DNA from: Yersinia enterocolitica subsp. enterocolitica
GTDB taxonomy: Bacteria; Pseudomonadota; Gammaproteobacteria; Enterobacterales; Enterobacteriaceae
Length of the DNA stretch: 64,000 nucleotides
Assembly (NCBI RefSeq): GCF_901472495.1
Contig: NZ_LR590469.1
Location: 806,001-870,000 of the forward strand
Direction: 5' to 3'
The position numbers were made by a program, and so were the translations under genes. Under the pieces are notes generated by a model that worked only from the letters and a program-made list of their open reading frames with translations, searched no databases and was not told the DNA's origin. Shown here piece after piece: positions 55,672-64,000 of this stretch (positions are counted from its first letter, which is position 1; every line of letters starts with the position of its first letter).

Positions 55672-58347
55672 TTACTTTTTAGCTTTTTTCTCAGCTTTTG
55701 GTGCTGGAGTTGCTACTGCAACTTCTTCACGGTCAAGCTCTTCGCTAAATTCACGGCCGTAGTAAGTATCCATCAGGATCTGTTTCAGCTCAGAGATCAG
55801 TGGGTAGCGTGGGTTAGCACCTGTACACTGGTCATCGAATGCATCTTCAGACAATTTGTCTACTTTAGCCAGGAAGTCTGCTTCTTGAACGCCAGCTTCA
55901 CGAATTGACGCCGGGATGCCCAAATCAGCTTTGATTTCATCTAACCAAGCCAGCAATTTCTGGATTTTCTGTGCGGTACGGTCGCCCGGAGCACTCAGAC
56001 CCAGATGGTCTGCAATTTCAGCATAGCGACGACGCGCTTGTGGGCGGTCATACTGGCTGAAAGCAGTCTGTTTGGTTGGGTTGTCATTCGCGTTATAGCG
56101 GATAACGTTAGAAATCAACATGGCGTTTGCCAGGCCGTGTGGGATGTGGAACTCAGAACCCAGTTTATGGGCCATTGAGTGACAGACACCCAAGAAGGCG
56201 TTAGCAAAAGCGATACCGGCAATGGTCGCGGCGTTGTGAACGCGTTCACGTGCAACCGGATTTTTTGCCCCTTCGTGATAACTGGCTGGCAGGAATTCTT
56301 TCAGCAGTTTCAGCGCTTGCAGAGCCTGACCGTCAGAGTATTCGTTTGCCAATACAGAAACATACGCTTCCAGAGCATGGGTCACTGCGTCCAGTCCACC
56401 GAAGGCACACAGAGACTTAGGCATATTCATAACCAGGTTGGCATCAACGATTGCCATATCTGGTGTCAATGCATAGTCAGCCAATGGATATTTCTGGCCT
56501 GTCGCATCGTCAGTAACTACGGCAAATGGCGTGACTTCTGAACCGGTACCTGATGTGGTAGTGACGGCGATCATTTTCGCTTTCACGCCCATTTTCGGGA
56601 ACTTGTAAATACGTTTACGGATATCCATAAAGCGCAATGCCAGTTCTTCGAAGTGAGTTTCAGGATGTTCGTACATCACCCACATGATTTTGGCAGCATC
56701 CATCGGTGAACCACCACCCAGCGCGATGATCACGTCTGGTTTGAAGGAGTTCATCTGCTCTGCACCTTTACGTACGATGCTCAGGGTAGGGTCTGCTTCT
56801 ACTTCGAAGAAGACTTCAGTTTCGATACCGTGAGATTTCAGTACGCTGGTGATTTGATCGGCATAACCGTTGTTGAACAGGTAGCGGTCAGTCACGATGA
56901 AGGCACGTTTTGCACCGTCAGTTGCCACTTCTTCCAACGCGATAGGCAGAGAGCCTCGGCGGAAGTAAATAGATTTCGGGAGTTTATGCCACAACATGTT
57001 TTCTGCTCGCTTAGCCACAGTTTTCTTGTTGATCAAGTGTTTCGGACCGACGTTTTCAGAGATGGAGTTACCCCCCCAAGAACCGCAACCCAGCGTCAGA
57101 GACGGCGCTACTTTGAAGTTATACAGGTCACCGATACCACCATGAGAGGCAGGCGTGTTGATTAAGATTCGGGCGGTTTTCATTTTATCGCCGAAATACT
57201 TAACGCGCGCTGGCTGATTATCCTGGTCTGTATACAGGCAAGATGTATGGCCGATACCGCCCATTTCCACCAGTTTTTCTGCTTTTTCAACTGCGTCTTC
57301 GAAGCTCTTCGCACGATACATCGCCAAAGTAGGAGACAGTTTTTCGTGAGCGAATGGCTCTGATTCATCAACAACTTTAACTTCGCCGATAAGAATCTTG
57401 GTATTAGCAGGAACTTTAATGCCGGCCATTTCAGCAATTTTAGTTGCTGGCTGACCCACGATAGCGGCGTTCAGGCCACCATTTTTCAGGATGATATCCT
57501 GAACAGCTTTCAGTTCTTTGCCTTGTAACAGGTAGCCACCGTGTGAAGCGAAGCGCTCACGGACAGCGTCATAAACTGAGTCAACGACGATGATGGACTG
57601 CTCTGACGCACAGATTACGCCGTTATCAAAGGTTTTAGACATCAGGATAGAGGCGACTACACGTTTGATATCTGCTGTTTCATCAACAACTACTGGCGTG
57701 TTACCAGCACCAACACCGATAGCTGGCTTACCAGAACTGTAAGCTGCTTTAACCATGCCGGGACCACCGGTCGCCAGAATCAGGTTAATGTCTGGGTGAT
57801 GCATCAGTTGGTTCGATAACTCAACGGTAGGGGCATCAATCCAACCAATAATATCGGCTGGCGCACCTGCTGCGATAGCGGCTTGAAGCACGATATCTGC
57901 GGCTTTATTGGTTGCGTCTTTTGCACGAGGATGTGGAGAGAATACGATACCGTTACGGGTCTTCAGGCTAATTAACGCCTTGAAGATAGCAGTAGAGGTT
58001 GGGTTGGTCGTTGGCACGATACCGCAAATCAAACCGATAGGTTCAGCGATGGTGATAGTACCAAAGGTTTTATCTTCTTCCAGAATGCCACAAGTCTTTT
58101 CATCTTTGTAAGCATTGTAAATGTATTCAGAAGCAAAGTGGTTTTTGATCACTTTGTCTTCCACAATACCCATGCCTGATTCTTCTACAGCTAATTTAGC
58201 CAGAGGGATACGGGCATCTGCAGCAGCCAGAGCTGCGGCGCGGAAGATTTTATCAACCTGCTCTTGAGTGAAGTTGGCATACTCGCGCTGGGCTTTCTTG
58301 ACGCGTGCTACTAGCTCGTTAAGTTCAGCGACATTCGTTACAGCCAT
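55672..58347 (-). CDS. adhE: Bifunctional acetaldehyde-CoA/alcohol dehydrogenase AdhE
   Basis: 891 residues, identical in length to E. coli AdhE. The N-terminal aldehyde dehydrogenase has the catalytic cysteine in DNGVICASEQSI; the C-terminal iron alcohol dehydrogenase has GGGSPMDAAKIMW and the iron ligands in the HALEAYVS and HGLANAMLISN regions. It turns acetyl-CoA to ethanol in fermentation and forms spirosomes. The tail is Ala/Lys-rich (APKAEKKAKK). A 700-base leader with a CRP/FNR-like palindrome precedes it. Confidence 0.97.
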   Translation of the reverse strand: MAVTNVAELNELVARVKKAQREYANFTQEQVDKIFRAAALAAADARIPLAKLAVEESGMGIVEDKVIKNHFASEYIYNAYKDEKTCGILEEDKTFGTITIAEPIGLICGIVPTTNPTSTAIFKALISLKTRNGIVFSPHPRAKDATNKAADIVLQAAIAAGAPADIIGWIDAPTVELSNQLMHHPDINLILATGGPGMVKAAYSSGKPAIGVGAGNTPVVVDETADIKRVVASILMSKTFDNGVICASEQSIIVVDSVYDAVRERFASHGGYLLQGKELKAVQDIILKNGGLNAAIVGQPATKIAEMAGIKVPANTKILIGEVKVVDESEPFAHEKLSPTLAMYRAKSFEDAVEKAEKLVEMGGIGHTSCLYTDQDNQPARVKYFGDKMKTARILINTPASHGGIGDLYNFKVAPSLTLGCGSWGGNSISENVGPKHLINKKTVAKRAENMLWHKLPKSIYFRRGSLPIALEEVATDGAKRAFIVTDRYLFNNGYADQITSVLKSHGIETEVFFEVEADPTLSIVRKGAEQMNSFKPDVIIALGGGSPMDAAKIMWVMYEHPETHFEELALRFMDIRKRIYKFPKMGVKAKMIAVTTTSGTGSEVTPFAVVTDDATGQKYPLADYALTPDMAIVDANLVMNMPKSLCAFGGLDAVTHALEAYVSVLANEYSDGQALQALKLLKEFLPASYHEGAKNPVARERVHNAATIAGIAFANAFLGVCHSMAHKLGSEFHIPHGLANAMLISNVIRYNANDNPTKQTAFSQYDRPQARRRYAEIADHLGLSAPGDRTAQKIQKLLAWLDEIKADLGIPASIREAGVQEADFLAKVDKLSEDAFDDQCTGANPRYPLISELKQILMDTYYGREFSEELDREEVAVATPAPKAEKKAKK

Positions 58348-59047
58348 AATGCTCTCCTGATAATGTTAAACTCTTTTAGTAAATGAGCTGTTGAAGCAAC
58401 TAGTATAGACAGGCTTATCCATGCCGTACTGGCAAATAGAGATAGTTTTTATATCCTACTTTCTCATTGCTTACCGCTAATTTACTGAAAGAGCTTTAAG
58501 TCCACTAGGAATAATGTGAGGGGGAAAAAACTATTTTCAACCCTTATACTCTATTCCTTAACCGAGTTACTCTCTACCACGGCTCTGAGCTTAACTATTC
58601 CTAGGTATGTTTTTCGTGATTTAAATCACAAAATCGTCAAGCTGACACCATTCAGCAATTATTAGTTGAGAGTAATTATCATTTGAGTAAATAAAGTGAT
58701 AATTCATGACGTTAAATCAGCATTAACGCCACGGAATATTAACAATAAATGCCATTTTAGCTGACACCAATTTATCAAGCATAAATGCTGGTTTATTCCA
58801 TAGATTCCTGTGACTAATTCTATTACATTAGCGCGCACATCTACTTGAAGAATGTCCTAAACGTGATTTTCAGTGAAAAGAACTATTGTTAGGTGTTTGG
58901 ACTGTGAAGATCTGTAGCGGCACGGGTGATATCATTATTTGCTCTGCAAATTTACCCAGTTTAACCGTAAGATGTGTTGTCTCGGGGTATTCGGTATAAT
59001 GGCCTGATATCTGTGATGTATTTACGAGCAATTTCGCGGAGCGATGT
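58348..59047. other. adhE-ychE divergent intergenic region
   Basis: A 700-base leader and promoter region, long as in E. coli adhE, with a CRP/FNR-like site at 58615-58630. No gene is seen. Confidence 0.55.
58615..58630. promoter_or_regulatory. CRP/FNR-type palindrome upstream of adhE
   Basis: CGTGA-TTTAAA-TCACA has one mismatch to CRP, and its centre TGAT-TTAA-ATCA fits the FNR half-sites except for the outermost T and A. It lies about 270 bases before adhE. Control of adhE by oxygen makes FNR plausible. Confidence 0.5.
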
Positions 59048-59692
59048 GTGAGTCAATCTCTGTTGGACCTTTCAGGTTACATCAAGTTTTTTGTTGGCTT
59101 ATTTGCGCTGGTGAACCCGGTGGGTATTTTGCCAGTATTTATCAGTATGACCAGCTATCAGGCAGCAGCAGGGCGGGATAAAACCAACCTAACTGCCAAC
59201 CTGTCGGTGGCAATTATTTTATGGATTTCGCTATTTCTTGGCGATGCCATTCTAAAAATATTTGGTATTTCTATTGATTCATTTCGTATTGCTGGCGGGA
59301 TCTTGGTGGTGAGTATTGCCATGTCAATGATCAGCGGTAAGCTGGGTGAAGATAAACAGAACAAGCAGGAAAAAACAGAAACTGCGGTGCGTGAAAGTAT
59401 TGGCGTCGTCCCATTGGCATTACCATTGATGGCAGGGCCGGGTGCGATCAGTTCAACTATCGTTTGGAGTTCTCGCTATCACAGTTGGCAGAACTTAATG
59501 GGGTTAACTGTCGCGATTGCGCTTTTTGCATTCTGTTGTTGGTTATTGTTCCGGGCTGCACCATTATTGGTTCGATTACTCGGTCAAACTGGTATTAACG
59601 TTATTACACGTATTATGGGTTTACTGCTGATGGCATTGGGTATCGAATTCATAGTAACCGGCATCAAAGCTATTTTCCCTGGTTTGCTTTAA
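59048..59692 (+). CDS. ychE: MarC-family membrane protein YchE
   Basis: 214 residues starting at GTG 59048 behind GGAGCG. Six membrane segments of the MarC family are seen, with LVNPVGILPVFISMTS at the start and RESIGVVPLALPLMAGPGAI in the middle. Function is unknown, despite the old link to multiple antibiotic resistance. It precedes oppA, as in E. coli. Confidence 0.92.
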   Translation: MSQSLLDLSGYIKFFVGLFALVNPVGILPVFISMTSYQAAAGRDKTNLTANLSVAIILWISLFLGDAILKIFGISIDSFRIAGGILVVSIAMSMISGKLGEDKQNKQEKTETAVRESIGVVPLALPLMAGPGAISSTIVWSSRYHSWQNLMGLTVAIALFAFCCWLLFRAAPLLVRLLGQTGINVITRIMGLLLMALGIEFIVTGIKAIFPGLL

Positions 59693-59740
59693 CCCGCATC
59701 AAGACAATTAATCAATAGCTCCCCATTCATCACTGTTGAG

Positions 59741-59767
59741 AGGCCACCTGGTTATTACCGGTGGCCT
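59741..59767 (+). terminator. ychE terminator, left copy of a target duplication
   Basis: AGGCCACC/GGTGGCCT hairpin duplicated at 59864-59890 with two differences. The miniature element lies between the copies. Confidence 0.75.
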
Positions 59768-59863
59768 CAGACTGCTGACAAACCTCGAGCCCCTAGGGAA
59801 GGGTTTACGGCGTCTTTACGATCTGCCTGTTTTCACCGCTACGGGCACTTTGACATTAACCTC
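59768..59863. mobile_element. YPAL-like miniature element, shortened
   Basis: 96 bases beginning CAGACTGCTGACAAAC and ending TGACATTAACCTC, with GTCTTTACGATCTGCCTG and TTTTCACCG-TACGGGCACTT shared with 28074-28238. It lacks about 70 internal bases of that copy. It is bounded by a 27-bp duplication of the ychE terminator (two mismatches). Confidence 0.75.
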
Positions 59864-59890
59864 AGGCCACTTGGTTATTACCGGTGACCT
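59864..59890 (+). terminator. ychE terminator, right copy
   Basis: Second copy of the hairpin, now followed by TTTTTC. With the element in place the ychE mRNA meets two terminators. Confidence 0.75.
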
Positions 59891-60560
59891 TTTTCTTGTC
59901 ATTAGTATGATATTGAAGTCTCCAGGCATTATTTTGGTGCAAATAATGAATGAACTTTAATCTATTGCACTCAAATGCTGCATTAATAGTTGCTCGGTAC
60001 AAATAATTTGGCTTAAGGCCTATTTGTTCATCTTTAATAACTCGCTGATTAACCTTCCGATTAAATTAAATACGCTATTTGTTGTTAAAATGCTCACATC
60101 ATTCTGTAGGGCTTGTGCTGAATTTATCTAGATGTTATTAGTGATTACATTGCAATGAGTAGGTGTTTATTCTGGTAATAGTAAAAATGTTAACTTTATG
60201 TTTCTTATCACTGTTTTTAAACATAATTTTTGATGTGAAGTTAAAATCGTTATTATATATAACTAATAAATTCAAAGCATTACGTCTTGACTTGAATGCT
60301 TATACAATGAGTTACTATCGTCAGTACCCGATTGAAAAAGAGAGTTGCTTAACATTTCTGTAAAAATTATTGGCGTCAGATTTCGGCTTCTGTTAGCTTT
60401 TAGCTTTCGGACAACTCCATAGCGAGAGATTTCTTGTTTTTTCAATAAAACTGACTCGTAATTTTTATTTTTGGAATAGTTATTGCTAGTCGTTGTTGGC
60501 GGCAGATTGACGCAAAACCTTGAGAAAAACATCACAAGTCTCATAAAAGGGCGGTTAGAA
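59891..60560. other. Leader of the first oppA gene
   Basis: AT-rich, no gene. Near its end a C/A-rich stretch (AACATCACAAGTC, about 60527) just before the start could be a target of the GcvB small RNA, which represses oppA in other enterobacteria; inference. Confidence 0.45.
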
Positions 60561-62198
60561 ATGCAAAGAAAGTTTAAACAGCGACCACTGGCAATAATTG
60601 GCACTATTTTGGGTTTATCTTTTTCGGCTGGATCAATGGCGGTAGCGGTTCCTCCGGGCGTAGAATTAGCGCTAGATCAGAGTATTACTATTAATAATGG
60701 TTCCGAAGTTGCCTCTTTAGACCCACATAAGGTTGAGGGAAATCCTGAAACCAATATTATTATGAATCTGCTGGAAGGGCTGGTGAGTAATGATGCGAAT
60801 GGTCATATCATTCCTGCCGTCGCGAGTCATTGGGATAATGACGGCTATAAAGTCTGGACTTTCCATTTACGTGATGACGCGGTGTGGAGTGATGGCACAC
60901 CCGTCACAGCGCAGGACTTTGTTTATAGCTGGCAGCGTTTGGCTAATCCTAAAATAGGCTCTCCGTACGCCAGTTATTTACAGTATGCCCAAATTGAGAA
61001 TGTTGACGCGGTGCTAAAAGGCGTCAAAAAACCAGATGAATTAGGGGTAAAAGCATTAGATGCCAACACCTTGCAAGTTACGTTAACCGAACCTGTCCCT
61101 TACTTTATTAGCATGTTGTCACACACCTCAATGAAGCCGGTTAAGCGTGATGTTGTTGAGAAATATGGCGATAAATGGACGCTGCCACAAAATTTTGTCG
61201 GTAATGGAGCCTATAAATTAAAAGACTGGGTGGTTAATGAGCGTATTGTGCTCGAACGCAGTCCGACTTATTGGAATAATAAAGAAACTGTCATCAATAA
61301 AGCGACTTTCTTACCGATCAGTTCTGAAGTGAGTGATATCAATCGCTACCGTAGTGGTGAAATTGATATTACCAACAGCGCCATTCCTCCCCATCTGTTT
61401 GCCAAAATGAAAAAAGACCTGCCAGCACAGGTTCATGTCAGCCCGTATCTTTGTACTTTTTATTACGAAATTAATAATGAAAAAGCGCCGTTCACTGACG
61501 CAAGGGTCAGAACAGCGATTAAGTTAACGCTCGATCGCGACATTATTGCCACCAAAATTATGGGGCAAGGGCAGATCCCTGCTTATGGTTTTACCCCAAC
61601 ATTTACCGAGGGCGCAAATTTTGTTTTACCTGAATGGGCAAGTTGGCCGCAGGAAAAACGTAATGCCGAGGCGAAGAAGTTACTTGCAGAAGCCGGTTTT
61701 AATGCTGAAAACCCATTAAAGTTTAATTTGCTCTACAACACCTCAGATCAAAATAAACAACAAGCTATTGCTGCAGCATCCATGTGGCAAAAGAATCTCG
61801 GTGCTACTGTTACCTTACAGAATCAGGAATGGAAAACATCGTTAGAAAGTCGCCATCAGGGCCAGTTTGATGTTGCCAGAGCAACATGGTGTGGCGATTA
61901 CAACGAACCAACAGCATTCCTCAATATGCTGTTATCAAACAGCAGCAATAATACCTTCTTCTATAAAAACCCAGATTTTGATGCATTATTAGCCAAAACG
62001 TTGGCAGCACCTGATGTTAAAGCCCGTACCGCTTTGTACCAGCAAGCAGAGAATTTGTTGGACAAGGATTCGGCGATGGTGCCGGTATATTACCGTGTCA
62101 GTGTGCGGCTTATTAGGCCAACAGTGGGGGGATATAGCGGTAAAGATCCGCAAGATTTAATTGATTTAAAAAATCTTTATATTCGTCAGGTACAGTAG
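60561..62198 (+). CDS. Periplasmic oligopeptide-binding protein, OppA paralogue
   Basis: 545 residues from MQRKFKQRPLAIIGTI, with a signal peptide ending near AVAVP. A family 5 solute-binding protein (SBP_bac_5): NNGSEVASLDPHKVEGNPET at the start, WTFHLRDDAVWSDGTPVTA, and PYLCTFYYEINNEKAPFTDA in the ligand cleft. It clearly shares ancestry with the second OppA at 62427 and so is a tandem duplicate. Differences are spread across the protein, so peptide preference may differ. Confidence 0.93.
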   Translation: MQRKFKQRPLAIIGTILGLSFSAGSMAVAVPPGVELALDQSITINNGSEVASLDPHKVEGNPETNIIMNLLEGLVSNDANGHIIPAVASHWDNDGYKVWTFHLRDDAVWSDGTPVTAQDFVYSWQRLANPKIGSPYASYLQYAQIENVDAVLKGVKKPDELGVKALDANTLQVTLTEPVPYFISMLSHTSMKPVKRDVVEKYGDKWTLPQNFVGNGAYKLKDWVVNERIVLERSPTYWNNKETVINKATFLPISSEVSDINRYRSGEIDITNSAIPPHLFAKMKKDLPAQVHVSPYLCTFYYEINNEKAPFTDARVRTAIKLTLDRDIIATKIMGQGQIPAYGFTPTFTEGANFVLPEWASWPQEKRNAEAKKLLAEAGFNAENPLKFNLLYNTSDQNKQQAIAAASMWQKNLGATVTLQNQEWKTSLESRHQGQFDVARATWCGDYNEPTAFLNMLLSNSSNNTFFYKNPDFDALLAKTLAAPDVKARTALYQQAENLLDKDSAMVPVYYRVSVRLIRPTVGGYSGKDPQDLIDLKNLYIRQVQ

Positions 62199-62426
62199 CC
62201 AGAAATAGAGTTTGCAGTAAGAAGTCGTGTCATAAAGTATTTAGGAAAACAAACAGGGTATTAGGGATGTATAACACAGTACGAATTTTCGTCTGATGTT
62301 AATACATATAGGATATTACATGGCCGGATTCGTTCCCCGTGCGATGTAATTGATAAATGCCTTTTAAAGGTGAAGCTCGCCTGACTATAGGGCGATGCAA
62401 TAATAAAAACTGGAGTGAATATAAGC

Positions 62427-64000
62427 ATGACCAACATCACGAAAAAAAGTCTCCTGGCCGCAGGCATTGTGGCTGCTTTGGGTATGACGGTTGTAGGAAA
62501 TACTTTTGCAGCCAATGTACCTGCAGGTGTACAGCTGGCGGAGAAGCAAGTTTTAGTTCGCAATAATGGTTCCGAGCCTCAGTCATTAGACCCACATAAA
62601 ATCGAAGGTGTACCTGAATCAAATATCTCTCGTGATCTGTTAGAAGGGTTGGTTATTAATGATCCTAACGGCAAGATCCTGCCGGGTGTAGCGGAAAGTT
62701 GGGATAATAAAGACTTTAAAGTGTGGACGTTCCATCTGCGTAAAGATGCTAAATGGTCAAATGGTGACCCTGTAACGGCTCAAGATTTTGTTTATAGCTG
62801 GCAGCGCCTGTCTGATCCTAAAACTGTTTCTCCGTATGCAAGCTATGTGCAATATGCACATATCGCTAATATCGACGATATTATCACCGGTAAAAAATCA
62901 CCTGATACCTTGGGTGTAAAAGCTCTGGATGACCATACTCTAGAAGTGACGCTGAGTGAGCCGGTTCCTTATTTGGAAAAATTGTTAGCTCATCCTTCTA
63001 TGTCTCCGGTGAACAAAACTGTTATTGAGAAGTTTGGCGAGAAGTGGACGCAGCCACAAAACTTTGTCGGTAACGGTGCCTATAAGTTGAAAGATTGGGT
63101 CGTTAACGAACGTATCGTGTTAGAGCGCAGCCCAACTTATTGGGATAATGCGAAGACCGTTATTAATCAGGTTACATACTTGCCAATCTCTTCTGAAGTG
63201 ACTGACGTTAACCGCTATCGTAGCGGCGAAATCGACATGACTTATAACAACATGCCGATTGAATTATTCCAGAAACTGAAAAAAGAGATCCCACAAGAAG
63301 TGCATGTTGACCCCTATCTGTGCACCTATTACTACGAAATCAACAACCAAAAAGCACCATTCACTGATGCCCGTGTCCGTGAAGCCCTGAAACTGGGTAT
63401 GGATCGCGATATTATCGTCAACAAAGTGAAAAACCAGGGTGATTTACCGGCTTATGGTTTCACCCCGCCATACACCAGTGGTGCCGAGTTGACACCGCCA
63501 GAATGGTTCAGCTGGACACAAGAAAAACGCAATGAAGTGGCTAAAAAGTTGCTGGCTGAAGCCGGTTACACTAAAGATAAACCACTCACCTTCAATCTGT
63601 TATACAACACTTCTGATCTGCATAAGAAACTGGCCATCGCGGCGGCATCTATCTGGAAGAAAAACTTGGGTGTTGACGTGAAGTTAGAAAATCAAGAGTG
63701 GAAAACCTTCCTTGATACCCGCCATCAAGGGACTTTCGATGTCGCTCGTGCTGGCTGGTGTGCTGACTATAACGAACCTTCTTCATTCCTGAATATGATG
63801 CTATCTGACAGCAGCAATAACACCGTGCATTATAAGAGCCCGGCGTTTGATAAGCTGATTGGCGATACGCTGAAAGTTCAAACCGAGAAAGAGCGTGCTG
63901 GTTTGTACCAACAAGCTGAAGTCCTGTTGGATAAAGATTCTGCAATTGTACCGTTGTTCTATTACGTGAATGCCCGTTTAGTGAAACCTTATGTCGGTGG
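62427..64000 (+). CDS. oppA: Oligopeptide-binding protein OppA (partial, runs off the window)
   Basis: Starts MTNITKKSLLAAGIVAALGM at the ATG 62427, nearly the E. coli OppA start, with a signal peptide to about FAANVPAG. About 524 residues are visible up to VKPYVGG at the window edge, only some 20 short of full length. It is the substrate-binding part of the OppABCDF peptide importer; oppBCDF should follow outside the window. The CA-rich ACCAACATCAC region right after the start codon is a plausible GcvB pairing site. Confidence 0.95.
   Translation, partial: MTNITKKSLLAAGIVAALGMTVVGNTFAANVPAGVQLAEKQVLVRNNGSEPQSLDPHKIEGVPESNISRDLLEGLVINDPNGKILPGVAESWDNKDFKVWTFHLRKDAKWSNGDPVTAQDFVYSWQRLSDPKTVSPYASYVQYAHIANIDDIITGKKSPDTLGVKALDDHTLEVTLSEPVPYLEKLLAHPSMSPVNKTVIEKFGEKWTQPQNFVGNGAYKLKDWVVNERIVLERSPTYWDNAKTVINQVTYLPISSEVTDVNRYRSGEIDMTYNNMPIELFQKLKKEIPQEVHVDPYLCTYYYEINNQKAPFTDARVREALKLGMDRDIIVNKVKNQGDLPAYGFTPPYTSGAELTPPEWFSWTQEKRNEVAKKLLAEAGYTKDKPLTFNLLYNTSDLHKKLAIAAASIWKKNLGVDVKLENQEWKTFLDTRHQGTFDVARAGWCADYNEPSSFLNMMLSDSSNNTVHYKSPAFDKLIGDTLKVQTEKERAGLYQQAEVLLDKDSAIVPLFYYVNARLVKPYVG

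Noticed and set aside
56830..57165. Antisense frames of 80-120 codons within adhE
   Set aside because: These are shadow frames caused by codon bias in a highly expressed gene, without ribosome sites or homology.
60163..60363. 66-codon hydrophobic frame in the oppA leader
   Set aside because: AT-rich chance frame without a convincing ribosome site; hydrophobicity follows from T-rich codons.

Overview
The window reads as a Yersinia chromosome of the Y. enterocolitica and environmental-species type rather than the Y. pestis type; the species call is inference. Support comes from gene content and order close to other Enterobacterales (ycgM-ycgN, dsbB-nhaB-fadR-ycgB-dadAX, yeaH-yeaG-mipA-yeaD-gapA-msrB-yeaC-pncA-ansA-sppA-ydjA-selD-topB-ynjH-nudG-xthA, tyrosine tRNAs-purU-ychJ-rssA-rssB-ugd-hns-tdk-adhE-ychE-oppA). 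Long ERIC copies and palindromic miniature elements sitting in terminators, both typical of yersiniae, also support it.

Layout. 0-1.56 kb: end of an MltB-type transglycosylase, ycgM and ycgN. 1.54-5.15 kb: a 3.6-kb integrated element bounded by a perfect 26-bp direct repeat that duplicates the 3' end of ycgN. It holds an N-terminally truncated tyrosine recombinase, a ParD-like/RelE toxin-antitoxin pair, a broken tail-fibre assembly gene and an unrecognised overlapping two-gene cassette. 5.2-20.5 kb: a small secreted protein, a stand-alone LpxA paralogue, dsbB, nhaB, fadR, ycgB, dadAX, a Bcr/CflA-type exporter, a PAS-PAS-GAF-GGDEF-EAL protein and a pirin. 20.6-32 kb: LysR regulator, DMT exporter with a 25-histidine tail, yeaH-yeaG, mipA with a terminator hit by a miniature element and then by an IS4-family IS, yeaD, and a YafO-type toxin gene with an unusual partner. 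32-43.6 kb: gapA to xthA core genes. 43.6-46.4 kb: an AT-rich LysR-like regulator and the tyrosine tRNA operon with rtT-like 174-bp tandem repeats. 46.5-64 kb: purU, ychJ, a CRP-flanked 23-codon ORF, an acetyltransferase whose ancestral start appears lost, rssA-rssB, ugd, hns, tdk, adhE, ychE and tandem oppA genes.

Functional links. Several genes suit a shift to amino-acid or peptide use and anaerobic or stationary-phase life: dadAX behind a perfect CRP site, tandem OppA, AdhE, YeaG/YeaH, SpoVR/YcgB, RssB and H-NS. The accessory material is concentrated in the ycgN element, the YafO module, the 44-kb regulator and the repeat and IS insertions around mipA and ychE.

The features most likely to be undescribed are the YafO toxin paired with a non-Phd 201-residue protein, the 213/74-residue cargo pair in the ycgN element, the 23-codon ORF between two perfect CRP sites, and the LpxA paralogue with a changed acyl-ruler residue.
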